NCBI GenBank assembly: GCA_001028025.1
Contig: LDAQ01000101.1
Location: forward strand, 1 to 22,073
DNA from: Faecalicatena fissicatena
GTDB lineage: Bacteria; Bacillota; Clostridia; Lachnospirales; Lachnospiraceae
DNA: 22,073 nt
Reading direction: 5' to 3'
In this document: one piece after another, positions 1 through 6,996 of the stretch
How the letters are laid out: each line of letters opens with the position of its first letter
How positions within the stretch are numbered: position 1 is the stretch's first letter
Translations under genes and position numbers: made by a program
The notes under the pieces: generated by a model
Told to the model about the DNA's origin: nothing
Database searches by the model: none
Seen by the model: the letters and a program-made list of their open reading frames with translations, nothing else

Positions 1-5
1 ACCTC

Positions 6-21
6 GTTTCGCAATTACCTA
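6..21. repeat. Left copy of 16-bp terminal inverted repeat
   Basis: GTTTCGCAATTACCTA here is the exact reverse complement of TAGGTAATTGCGAAAC at 22054..22069, near the other end of the window. Identity stops immediately on both sides of the 16 bases. It could be the outer edge of an insertion sequence whose body lies outside the window, a recombinase site, or the place where an assembly broke. No transposase or recombinase gene is inside the window. Confidence 0.75.
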
Positions 22-98
22 GTATTTATTAAGCTTTGCTTATCTCTAGTTGTAATATATTTCCGGGTAAAAGTCAAACATTTTTCCATTCCCTATTT

Positions 99-548
99 CT
101 ATCTGTCATCTTTATCTTCATCTGCGATGGTCATTTCATCCCCGGCCGATATGGCACCGCCATGCAGCACAACGGCAAATACTCCCTGAGTCGGCATGAT
201 GCACTCCCCCATTTTTTGATAAATCTGACAATGTGTATGACACTCTTTGCCAATCTGGGTCATTTGAAGCACAACATCATTGCACTTAAAAACAGTCCCA
301 ACAGGAAGATTGCGAAAATCAAAGCCCGCCACAACAAGGTTTTCTCCAAAAGCGCCGGCCTTTACATCCGCACCTTTTTCGTTAAACTCACATACCTTTT
401 CATAAGACAGTAAGCTGACCTGCCTGTGCCAGTTTCCACCATGTGCATCATCTTCTATTCCGAATCCCACTTTAAAAACCGCCTGCTTTACATCCTGTTT
501 TTGTATTCCCCGCCTGCTGCTTATACAAACTGCTTTTACAATTCCCAT
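99..548 (-). CDS. MOSC domain protein, probable molybdenum cofactor handling
   Basis: This 149-residue protein is a stand-alone MOSC domain. MOSC domains, named after the C-terminal domain of Moco sulfurase, bind or deliver molybdenum cofactor or sulfur; short free-standing versions are common in clostridial molybdenum operons. Visible hallmarks are the GAFGENL segment near residues 66-72, and the KECHTHC motif followed by CIMPTQGVF with its conserved cysteines. The ATG is set by GGAGG, which overlaps the end of moaA only 2 bases upstream. It is the last gene of the long leftward operon, and no terminator hairpin is visible between its stop and the window end, so the transcript may continue outside. 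The family call is firm. The exact role (cofactor carrier, sulfur transfer or a step replacing MogA) is inference. Confidence 0.9.
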   Translation of the reverse strand: MGIVKAVCISSRRGIQKQDVKQAVFKVGFGIEDDAHGGNWHRQVSLLSYEKVCEFNEKGADVKAGAFGENLVVAGFDFRNLPVGTVFKCNDVVLQMTQIGKECHTHCQIYQKMGECIMPTQGVFAVVLHGGAISAGDEMTIADEDKDDR

Positions 549-550
549 CT

Positions 551-1525
551 TTATCCTCCTATCCCGGCCATTTTTCTAATCTCTTTTTCGCACCCCTTTA
601 TTTCCAGAAATCCATGGCGCCGGGGTTTATGATAAATAGCCTGATACATATACTCTGTCAATTGTTTCTCGCTTGCCCCACTGCGGATAAAATCACGGAG
701 ATTCCATCTGCTGCCGTAATTCAAACATAATTTCAGATCACCATCTGCCGTAAGACGGATACGATTACAGTCTTCACAGAATTCATGGCTCATAGCACTG
801 ATAAATCCGATCTTCCCCTGAAATTCCGGAAAGCTGTAATACCTTGCCGGACCGTTCCCCAAGCGTTCCCGGCAGGGTCTGGCGATTCCATAAATCCTTT
901 CAAGTTGACTCAGTATTTTATCCTGATAAATGCCCTGAAATAATTCCCCCAGCCCTATGGGCATCATTTCGATGAAACGGACATGCACCGGATATTCTTT
1001 TGCCAGTGCAGCAATCTGGCATAAATCTTTTTCATTCTGTTTCATGGGAACACAGTTGACTTTTACGGATGGAATTTGTATTGCAATCGCTTTTCTTAAA
1101 GAACTTACTACTTTTTCCAGCCCCTCATGCCTGGTGATATTCTCAAATGCACCCTCGTCCAGCGTATCTATACTGATATTAATCCCCGTAATCCCGGCCT
1201 CTTTCAAAGCTTCCAGCCGTTCTTCAAGATAATAACCGTTCGTAGTCATCGTTAATTCATGAATCCCGTCTATTTCATGAATCATCCGGATCAGGTGCTC
1301 CAGGTCTTTTCGAAGCAGCGGTTCTCCGCCTGTTATCTTAATTCTGTGAATCCCCAGTTTCACCGCACTTTTACATATTTTTATGATTTCATCAAATGTG
1401 AGAATATCATGATGACATAGTTGTGCAACGCCTTCTTCCGGCATACAGTATACACATCTGAAATTGCATCTGTCTGTAACCGATATTCTCAGATAATCGA
1501 TTGTCCGATTATACTGATCTATCAT
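551..1525 (-). CDS. moaA: GTP 3',8-cyclase MoaA (radical SAM)
   Basis: MoaA carries out the first step of molybdopterin synthesis, converting GTP to 3',8-cyclo-GTP with S-adenosylmethionine radical chemistry. With the chosen start the protein has 324 residues, normal for the family. The N-terminal radical-SAM cluster is C20-x3-C24-x2-C27 (CNFRCVYC), followed by the GGEPLL motif. The second cluster has C250, C253 and C267 in the family motif EDCNRIRLTADGDLKLCL. The protein ends in the catalytically important Gly-Gly. A start nine codons upstream (1552) is open, but the ATG at 1525 has a purine-rich site (AAGGCGGTGG) at the right distance and begins just before the conserved YLRISVTDRC region. 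moaC lies upstream with a 63-base gap and the MOSC gene follows 2 bases downstream. Confidence 0.96.
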   Translation of the reverse strand: MIDQYNRTIDYLRISVTDRCNFRCVYCMPEEGVAQLCHHDILTFDEIIKICKSAVKLGIHRIKITGGEPLLRKDLEHLIRMIHEIDGIHELTMTTNGYYLEERLEALKEAGITGINISIDTLDEGAFENITRHEGLEKVVSSLRKAIAIQIPSVKVNCVPMKQNEKDLCQIAALAKEYPVHVRFIEMMPIGLGELFQGIYQDKILSQLERIYGIARPCRERLGNGPARYYSFPEFQGKIGFISAMSHEFCEDCNRIRLTADGDLKLCLNYGSRWNLRDFIRSGASEKQLTEYMYQAIYHKPRRHGFLEIKGCEKEIRKMAGIGG

Positions 1526-1588
1526 TTCACCACCGCCTTCTTTAAGATACACGAGAGTTTCTGCCTTAATATCCAGCCTTTATATAAA

Positions 1589-2101
1589 TCACTCATCTGC
1601 ATTCATCTCCGTTATATGATTCTCATTTCTAAAATCACCGCTTTTTCCCCCGGACTTATTCAACAGATAGATCCGGCTGATTTCCATGTTCCTGTCGATT
1701 GCTTTGCACATATCGTATATCGTGAGGAGCGCCACGTTGGCGCCCGTAAGAGCCTCCATTTCTACTCCTGTTTTTCCTGCTGTCCTGACAGTACAGACCG
1801 CCTCGATCTCCTTCGTTTCTTCAAGCAGTTTAAAATCGACTGACGCCTTGGTAATATTCAGGTTATGGCACATTGGGATCAGCTCTGCTGTCTTTTTTGT
1901 TCCCATAATCCCTGCGACCCTGGCAACCCCAAGCACATCCCCTTTCCTCACATTCCCCGATACGACCGCATTATATACCTGACTGTTTACACGTATTCTT
2001 CCCACTGCGGCTGCCTCGCGGACAGTCTCTGATTTACCGGTCACATCAACCATGACAGAGTGCCCGTTTTGATCAAAATGCGTGAATTTCTTTTCTTCCA
2101 T
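1589..2101 (-). CDS. moaC: Cyclic pyranopterin monophosphate synthase MoaC
   Basis: MoaC turns the MoaA product 3',8-cyclo-GTP into cyclic pyranopterin monophosphate, the second step of the cofactor pathway. The protein has 170 residues, close to the usual size of about 160. It shows the family landmarks MVDVTGK near the start, IPMCHNL in the middle and the active-site stretch GKTGVEMEALTGAN. The ATG at 2101 sits 8 bases after GGAG; a GTG directly before it (2104) is an alternative start, only 5 bases from the same site. The start region nearly abuts the stop codon of the upstream molybdopterin-binding protein gene, so translation is probably coupled. MoaA follows downstream, so the operon encodes both precursor-forming enzymes. 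No MoaD or MoaE (molybdopterin synthase) is encoded in this window. Confidence 0.96.
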   Translation of the reverse strand: MEEKKFTHFDQNGHSVMVDVTGKSETVREAAAVGRIRVNSQVYNAVVSGNVRKGDVLGVARVAGIMGTKKTAELIPMCHNLNITKASVDFKLLEETKEIEAVCTVRTAGKTGVEMEALTGANVALLTIYDMCKAIDRNMEISRIYLLNKSGGKSGDFRNENHITEMNADE

Positions 2102-2104
2102 CAC

Positions 2105-3130
2105 TCAGGCTCCTTTTCCGAATCCGCAGGCAGGGAAAGTACATATCGGACATGACAGACACAATCCCCCCTGCCCCAATACACTTAAGTCTTCTCTTTC
2201 CAGCATCTCTCCACAAATGATCCGCGGCAGTACAAGATCAAAAATGGTTCTCTTTGCATACATTACACAGCCGGGTAATCCCATAATCGGAATATCGTTA
2301 TCATAATATGCCAGTAAAAACATAGCTCCCGGTAGAACCGGCGCCCCATAGGCCACAATTCTGGCACCAGTGTTTTTAATTGCCAGCGGTGTTCTGTCGT
2401 CCGGGTCTACACTCATCCCGCCAGTACAGATAATGAGATCCGCGCCTTGCCGTAACAGGTCTTCGATAGCTGCGGTAATTCCTGCCGGATCATCACCACA
2501 GATCGTCTGGCCGGCAATTTCCACATTATATTCTTTCAGTTTTTCTATGACAACTGGTGTAAAAGTATCTTCAATCAGCCCTTTTGCCACTTCACTGCCT
2601 GTGGTAACTATCCCTGCCTTTTTATGTTTATATTCCATGATTTCAAATATAGGAGCGTCACCGCCCACCCTCTGTGCTTTTAACATTTTTTCCGCTTCTA
2701 TGACCAGCGGGATCACTCTTGTTCCGGCAATTTTATCCCCTGCTTTTACAGGAAAATTACCATGCCGGCTGGCAATCATCATCTCCCCGAGTTCATTGAC
2801 CGCATCCAGTTTCTTTTTATCTATTTTCAAAACACCATCGCAATCCGCAACAAGTTCTATTTTTCCTTCTTTCACTTCTGATGGATGCATATGGTTTCCT
2901 TTACATATTTTATATAAAATATCTGCCGCCTCGTTTTCATGCAGCATACCTTCCTGCTTTTCCCAAACATAAAGATGTTCTTTCCCAACAGATAAGAGTA
3001 TCGGTATATCCTCTTCCGTCACGACATGCCCTTTCCGGAATACTGCATCTTTCGTAACTCCTTTGATAATCTGTGTAATATCCTGGCATAACACGTGTCC
3101 CACTGCTTTTTCCGTATCTATCAGCTGCAT
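2105..3130 (-). CDS. Molybdopterin-binding protein (MoeA/MoaB-like) with cysteine-rich tail
   Basis: The 341-residue protein has an N-terminal part of about 150 residues resembling the SAF-like region of proteins found beside molybdenum hydroxylases. A MoaB/Mog-type molybdopterin-binding domain follows, recognisable by IVTTGSEV, the GGMSVDPDDRTP motif (equivalent to GGTS in MogA/MoeA) and GLPGCVMYAKRTIFD. Related domains adenylate molybdopterin or insert molybdate. The last 20 residues carry four cysteines, C324, C327, C330 and C335, spaced like a metal or Fe-S site. The ATG at 3130 has an excellent TAAGGAGG site 7 bases upstream. A longer reading frame starts at 3169, but its extra 13 residues lack such a site. 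The gene lies between the ModE-like gene and moaC. Its exact step, molybdate insertion or cofactor carriage, is inferred. Confidence 0.88.
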   Translation of the reverse strand: MQLIDTEKAVGHVLCQDITQIIKGVTKDAVFRKGHVVTEEDIPILLSVGKEHLYVWEKQEGMLHENEAADILYKICKGNHMHPSEVKEGKIELVADCDGVLKIDKKKLDAVNELGEMMIASRHGNFPVKAGDKIAGTRVIPLVIEAEKMLKAQRVGGDAPIFEIMEYKHKKAGIVTTGSEVAKGLIEDTFTPVVIEKLKEYNVEIAGQTICGDDPAGITAAIEDLLRQGADLIICTGGMSVDPDDRTPLAIKNTGARIVAYGAPVLPGAMFLLAYYDNDIPIMGLPGCVMYAKRTIFDLVLPRIICGEMLEREDLSVLGQGGLCLSCPICTFPACGFGKGA

Positions 3131-3190
3131 GATTATCCTCCTTAAAAAGTGATTCGATATGTTTTTCAAACTACTTCGCTTAGAAAAAAA

Positions 3191-3550
3191 TTACAGAAAA
3201 GACCCAAAATATTGCTCAAATGCTGTCTCTCCCTGTTCTTCCATAAAGTCGACCAATTTTTGATAACAGTCTGCAAATAATTCCGCTTTTTCTGTTAAAG
3301 CTGAGTATCCGCCATCGATACCGCCTCTCTCACTGTACAATAAACGGAAGCCCAATTCTTTTTCCGCAATTTTAATGATCTTATATCCTTTCGTATAGGA
3401 CATTCCCATCGTTTCACAGGCTTTTTTTAAGGAATGGTATTTATTTACGTGCTTCAGAAGCTCCATCATACCATTTCCCCAAAACACCTCATCCCTTTTT
3501 ATCCTTATCTTAATAATTCCTTTAATTTCTTCTTTTCCATTCTCTTCCAT
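3191..3550 (-). CDS. ModE-like winged-helix regulator
   Basis: This 119-residue protein resembles the N-terminal DNA-binding domain of the molybdate-responsive repressor ModE. A winged helix-turn-helix covers roughly residues 30-95, with the typical stretch in which a helix around SLKKACETMGMSYTKGYKII leads to AEKELGF and a glycine-rich wing (ERGGIDGG). The C-terminal molybdate-binding TOBE/Mop domains of full ModE (about 260 residues) are absent, as in many short ModE-family proteins of anaerobes. It starts 3 bases after the stop of the MocA-HD gene and is followed 60 bases later by the molybdopterin-binding protein gene. It probably tunes molybdenum genes, but its ligand and target sites are not visible here. 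Confidence 0.85.
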   Translation of the reverse strand: MEENGKEEIKGIIKIRIKRDEVFWGNGMMELLKHVNKYHSLKKACETMGMSYTKGYKIIKIAEKELGFRLLYSERGGIDGGYSALTEKAELFADCYQKLVDFMEEQGETAFEQYFGSFL

Positions 3551-3553
3551 ATG

Positions 3554-4642
3554 TCACCACAAAATCTTTAACAGTCTTTCTGCATTTTCTTTATTCTTCT
3601 TGATTTTATTGTATACTTCAGGATTATTTACGAATTCAACCAACCGCTTTTGGAAACGCTGGTCCAGGCCTACCACCTGGTCTTCCATTGCCAATTTATC
3701 TGCAAGAAATACGACTGCTCTTTCATCAATGTTCTGCATGGCATCTTCCGTTATAAATGTGTGATTCTCGATAATAACTGCAATTCGCTCATATCCCAGC
3801 TCTCTTAGAAACTTTGCACCTTCTTTTTCATGATGCGGTTTCTGTCTTTCTACATCATGAAGCAGTGCCGCTGCACACGCCAGACTTGTGTTAACTGCAT
3901 ATCCTCTTTTTTTTGCATTCTCGGAGATAAGAAATGCCAGATTTTCAACTACAAGCGAATGATTAATAATTCTCTCCGGCACTCTGTTTTCCCGTAATAT
4001 CTTGAGAATCTCCATTTTTCCCGGTATTCCGTTCCATTCATATATCTCTTTTATTCTCTGAAAATCAGCCGGTGTATCCGCGTCCATCAATACAGTGCTG
4101 TTATGCCATTCCATTGTTCTGATATCGGAAGCAAAAGGCCGCAAAGCTCCTTTTAATCCATTATTTCCAGTATAATCAAGGATTGCCTGCCTGCAGGCTT
4201 TTCCTACTAAAATTGGATGTCCGCCATCTCCCTGATATCTTATTTGTACAATTTTACTTTTTTTATTACTTTCATACTTTCTCAGCATACATTGGTAGCT
4301 GGCAGCAGTTACCAGCGGCATATCCCCCGGTATAATAAAAAAGCAGTCTGTATCCTCTGACAAGGCCCTGATTCCGTATTTAACAGATGAGAGCATATCT
4401 GACGTTTCATATTCTTTATTCTCAACAATTTTTACATTTTGCCCCTGCAGCCGCTCACCTATCTTTTCTTTTTCATTCCCCACAACTACAACGATTTCCT
4501 GTATGCAGTCCACTGAAGCATTCTGTACCATATGCTCAATAATGGTTTTATGCCCCAGCCGTAACAATGGCTTCAACTCACCCATTCTGCTTGAAAGTCC
4601 TGCAGAAGTAATAATTACGCCTGTTTTTAATGCACTACGCAT
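3554..4642 (-). CDS. MocA-like nucleotidyltransferase fused to HD hydrolase domain
   Basis: The 362-residue protein has two domains. Residues 7-200 form a MobA/MocA-type nucleotidyltransferase: SAGLSSRMG at 13-21 with K24 of the KPLL motif, the metal-binding GDMP at 106-109 and D187/D189 later. MocA enzymes add CMP to molybdopterin, giving the dinucleotide cofactor used by xanthine-dehydrogenase-family hydroxylases. Residues 205-362 form an HD domain with H228, H262-D263, H270/H271, H294 and D315 as likely metal ligands; such domains hydrolyse phosphates or nucleotides. This fusion is known in anaerobes beside molybdenum hydroxylases. The ATG follows GAGGAG at a good distance. CMP transfer is well supported by context; what the HD domain does is unknown, perhaps removing a damaged or excess nucleotide. 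Confidence 0.9.
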   Translation of the reverse strand: MRSALKTGVIITSAGLSSRMGELKPLLRLGHKTIIEHMVQNASVDCIQEIVVVVGNEKEKIGERLQGQNVKIVENKEYETSDMLSSVKYGIRALSEDTDCFFIIPGDMPLVTAASYQCMLRKYESNKKSKIVQIRYQGDGGHPILVGKACRQAILDYTGNNGLKGALRPFASDIRTMEWHNSTVLMDADTPADFQRIKEIYEWNGIPGKMEILKILRENRVPERIINHSLVVENLAFLISENAKKRGYAVNTSLACAAALLHDVERQKPHHEKEGAKFLRELGYERIAVIIENHTFITEDAMQNIDERAVVFLADKLAMEDQVVGLDQRFQKRLVEFVNNPEVYNKIKKNKENAERLLKILW

Positions 4643-4665
4643 GTGATCTCCTCTTTAACTTTGCC

Positions 4666-4705
4666 GGCAGGAAGTGCAGAATCAGCTTCCGCTTCATTTC
4701 CTGCC
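4666..4705 (-). other. Intercistronic hairpin between DUF1097 and MocA-HD genes
   Basis: In the 89-base gap between the two genes the arms GGCAGGAAGTG (4666..4676) and CATTTCCTGCC (4695..4705) can pair over 10 of 11 positions. In the leftward RNA no U-run follows, so it does not look like an intrinsic terminator. It divides the catabolic half of the operon from the cofactor half and may be a processing, stability or attenuation element. The pairing is seen in the sequence; the role is inferred. Confidence 0.4.
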
Positions 4706-4731
4706 AGCCCTCTAAATTGTTACTAATAATT

Positions 4732-5244
4732 CTATTTTCTTACTTTTTCACTAATCTGAATGGTCAGATAACCAGAAAACAGCCCCAATGCCCCATAGAC
4801 CAGTTCTCCGACTGCCACCCATACATATCCTTTAGCGGCTGCAGGTGTTCCCATTGTGGCAAAATACAGTGCTGCGCCTACAAACATTGCCGCAACATTA
4901 TTTCCAATTGGCAGCTTTTCTCCCACACACATCAGGATTACACCTACAACAACTGCCACCGGAAGCGCTATGTAAGCCACATTTAATCCCTGCCCTGCCA
5001 GAACATCCGTAAGCAGATAAATGATAATTGCGCAGATAATACCCACAATCATACTCGTCCAGCCCTGAACTGCTCCCTTCGGATTCGCACCATATAGAAA
5101 ATATGTGGCCCAACAGGCAAATGTTATAAACGTAAGTCCGGTATCACTGGAGATAAATCCGTTCACCTGCAATACATCTGTCAGAAGCGTAATAACGCCT
5201 GCAAGAATACCTACTAATACCGAATATATAATCAGTTTTTTCAT
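4732..5244 (-). CDS. DUF1097 family small membrane protein
   Basis: The 170-residue protein is almost entirely hydrophobic and appears to have five or six membrane helices, starting with IIYSVLVGILAGVITLL at the N-terminus and ending in a short positively charged tail (SEKVRK). Its length and the pattern of glycine- and alanine-rich helices match the DUF1097 family of inner-membrane proteins, whose function is not established. It has a good GGAG site and begins 11 bases after the UPF0261 gene, so the two are probably translated from one message. It is the only integral membrane protein in the operon. It could therefore move the substrate or a product, but that is only a positional guess; the family is too small to be a standard secondary transporter. 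Confidence 0.82.
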   Translation of the reverse strand: MKKLIIYSVLVGILAGVITLLTDVLQVNGFISSDTGLTFITFACWATYFLYGANPKGAVQGWTSMIVGIICAIIIYLLTDVLAGQGLNVAYIALPVAVVVGVILMCVGEKLPIGNNVAAMFVGAALYFATMGTPAAAKGYVWVAVGELVYGALGLFSGYLTIQISEKVRK

Positions 5245-5255
5245 AAAGGGGTCTC

Positions 5256-6503
5256 CTATTTCTCTTTATAGATCTGAAGGAATTTTTCTGCAACAGCAAC
5301 TGCAAATTCTTCATCATTAATGTGGTTTTCCATTTCTACTACTTCAACTTTTCCATTTTCTTCATTCAAGGTACTCTTGATTGCGTCAAATAAGGGTTTC
5401 AGATATTCGCCTCCAAACCACGGACCGCCCTCAGCCATATAACGATCTAATCCCAACGTAGGTATATATACCGCTTTAGGCGCCGAATTTGAATTCACAT
5501 GATTTGCCACGTATTCACCCAGCCATACCAGTTCATCCGGTGTTGCCAGAAGAGACGTAATATTCGGATTATGCAGAATCACTTTTCTCTCCGGAGTGTT
5601 ATATTTTTCCGGAATCGTCTCTGGCGCTCCAAAGTTAAATGCTTCCACAGCTCCTGGTACAACCAGTTCAGGAATGCTTCTTCTTCCTGCCGCACTCATA
5701 CGATCCGGACCGGCATCAAAGATCCCTCCTAATTTGTTGTTCAGGATTTCAGGTAAAGCAGCATCGATGACACCGTCTATGATACCGCTGTCGATTAATT
5801 CTTCCATGGCCGCGCCCTCGCCCACTGCGTGGAAAATAACCACATCGAATCCTTTACTTTCCAGAATGCCGCGGATTTTCATTACAAACGGAGTGGTAAC
5901 CCCCCACATAGTAATTGCAATCAGAGGATTGGATTTAGCGGTCATTTTCTTCGTTTCCGTATATCCATTTGCCATACCAGCTGCCGCGTGTGCTGCTGTT
6001 GACAGAACGACTCTGGAAATACTGTTCAGACCGGCAATATCTGTTACCGAATACATCATGATCATATCGCTGTTTCCTACATATGGTTTTGTATTATTGG
6101 AAGCCATTGTGGATACCAGCATCTTCGGGAATTCTAATGGAAGCTGACGAAAAGCCGCACTTAAGGAATCTGTACCTCCGGTGCCGCCCATACCGAGAAC
6201 GGCATCAATTTTATTCTCTGCAATCAGTTTCTTTAGAATCACAGCTAAACCTGCACTCATAGCCAAATTGGCACGAACTCTGGTATCACCTTCTACACGG
6301 GCTGCAAAGTCTTCCAGTTCCACACCGCCTGCCCTGGCAATCTCATCGTTTTTAATATCAGCCTCAAAAACACTGCCTCCGAAAATGCCTGTATCAATAA
6401 CCAGCACATCACAGCCAAATTTAATGATTTCATCTTTTACAAATTGATATTCTGTACTCTTTGTATCTAATGTTCCTGCTAACGCTACAACTGCTTTTTT
6501 CAT
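5256..6503 (-). CDS. Tm-1-like ATP-binding protein, UPF0261 family
   Basis: The 415-residue protein matches the UPF0261 / Tm-1-like family over its whole length. The N-terminus has the family start ALAGTLDTKSTEY and a strand ending in VIDTGIFG. A glycine-rich loop, GMGGTGGTDS, lies near residues 104-113, and a second segment follows with GAVEAFNFGAPETIP. The N-terminal domain of the tomato relative Tm-1 binds ATP; the biochemical role of the bacterial proteins is unknown. Elsewhere UPF0261 genes often stand next to a TIM-barrel partner, which is absent here. The gene has an AAGGAGG site and begins 15 bases after the Fe-S subunit gene of the hydroxylase, so a link to the same pathway is likely, but no reaction can be assigned. 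Confidence 0.88.
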   Translation of the reverse strand: MKKAVVALAGTLDTKSTEYQFVKDEIIKFGCDVLVIDTGIFGGSVFEADIKNDEIARAGGVELEDFAARVEGDTRVRANLAMSAGLAVILKKLIAENKIDAVLGMGGTGGTDSLSAAFRQLPLEFPKMLVSTMASNNTKPYVGNSDMIMMYSVTDIAGLNSISRVVLSTAAHAAAGMANGYTETKKMTAKSNPLIAITMWGVTTPFVMKIRGILESKGFDVVIFHAVGEGAAMEELIDSGIIDGVIDAALPEILNNKLGGIFDAGPDRMSAAGRRSIPELVVPGAVEAFNFGAPETIPEKYNTPERKVILHNPNITSLLATPDELVWLGEYVANHVNSNSAPKAVYIPTLGLDRYMAEGGPWFGGEYLKPLFDAIKSTLNEENGKVEVVEMENHINDEEFAVAVAEKFLQIYKEK

Positions 6504-6518
6504 AGGGGGATCCTCCTT

Positions 6519-6995
6519 TTATTTACCATTCAGGTAATCTGATGCTAATGAAATAGCCTGTACAATTCTTTCATAACCGGTACAACGGCAGATGTTGCCT
6601 TCTATTGCCGTACGTATATCTTCTTCTGACGGGGTACTATTTACATCTAGTAATGCTTTTGCACTCAGAATCATGCCAGGTGTACAATAGCCGCACTGTA
6701 CCGCTCCGGCATCTACAAAGGCCTGCTGGATCGGATCAAGCATATCATCGTGCTGCAGCCCTTCAATTGTAATGATTGTTCTGCCATCAGCTTCAACAGC
6801 CAATGTACAGCATGAATGAATCGCTTTGCCGTCCATGATCACAGTACATGCACCGCATTCACCTTCATCACAGCCTTCTTTTGTCCCTGTCAGGCCGATA
6901 TCATCCCTGAGCATTTCCAGCAATGTGCGGTTAACTGGTACTGTCATATACATATGACGGTCATTTACTTCAAAGCTTATTGTTCTTTTTTCCAT
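6519..6995 (-). CDS. Molybdenum hydroxylase 2Fe-2S subunit (small)
   Basis: This is the 158-residue electron-transfer subunit of a xanthine dehydrogenase / CO dehydrogenase family enzyme. Both iron-sulfur clusters are complete. The N-terminal ferredoxin-type cluster uses C42, C47, C50 and C62. The C-terminal helical domain uses C101, C104, C136 and C138, in the family motifs CGYCTPGM and GNICRCTGY. It passes electrons from the molybdenum site of the large subunit to the FAD subunit. The gene starts 1 base after the stop of the FAD subunit gene, in the order large, FAD, Fe-S. Length and motifs are normal. The subunit does not identify the substrate. Confidence 0.95.
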   Translation of the reverse strand: MEKRTISFEVNDRHMYMTVPVNRTLLEMLRDDIGLTGTKEGCDEGECGACTVIMDGKAIHSCCTLAVEADGRTIITIEGLQHDDMLDPIQQAFVDAGAVQCGYCTPGMILSAKALLDVNSTPSEEDIRTAIEGNICRCTGYERIVQAISLASDYLNGK

Positions 6996-6996
6996 A

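Noticed and set aside
1493..1502. A further ATAATCGATT match to the GntR operator core
   Set aside because: It lies within the moaA coding region over conserved codons (Ile-Asp-Tyr), lacks an extended palindrome and has no promoter next to it; probably coincidental.
2370..2972. Open + strand frame of 200 codons opposite the molybdopterin-binding protein gene
   Set aside because: Low-complexity Ser/Ile/Pro-rich translation and full overlap with a well-supported gene; no own start signals.
4666..4705. Reading the intercistronic hairpin as an intrinsic terminator
   Set aside because: No U-run follows the stem in the leftward RNA and downstream genes have no obvious promoter of their own.
4643..4731. 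Molybdenum cofactor riboswitch in front of the MocA-HD gene
   Set aside because: The gap is short and only a simple hairpin is visible; the multi-stem layout of the Moco motif could not be recognised.
5596..6147. Open + strand frame of 183 codons opposite the UPF0261 gene
   Set aside because: Antisense shadow of a conserved protein, no recognisable domain or ribosome site.
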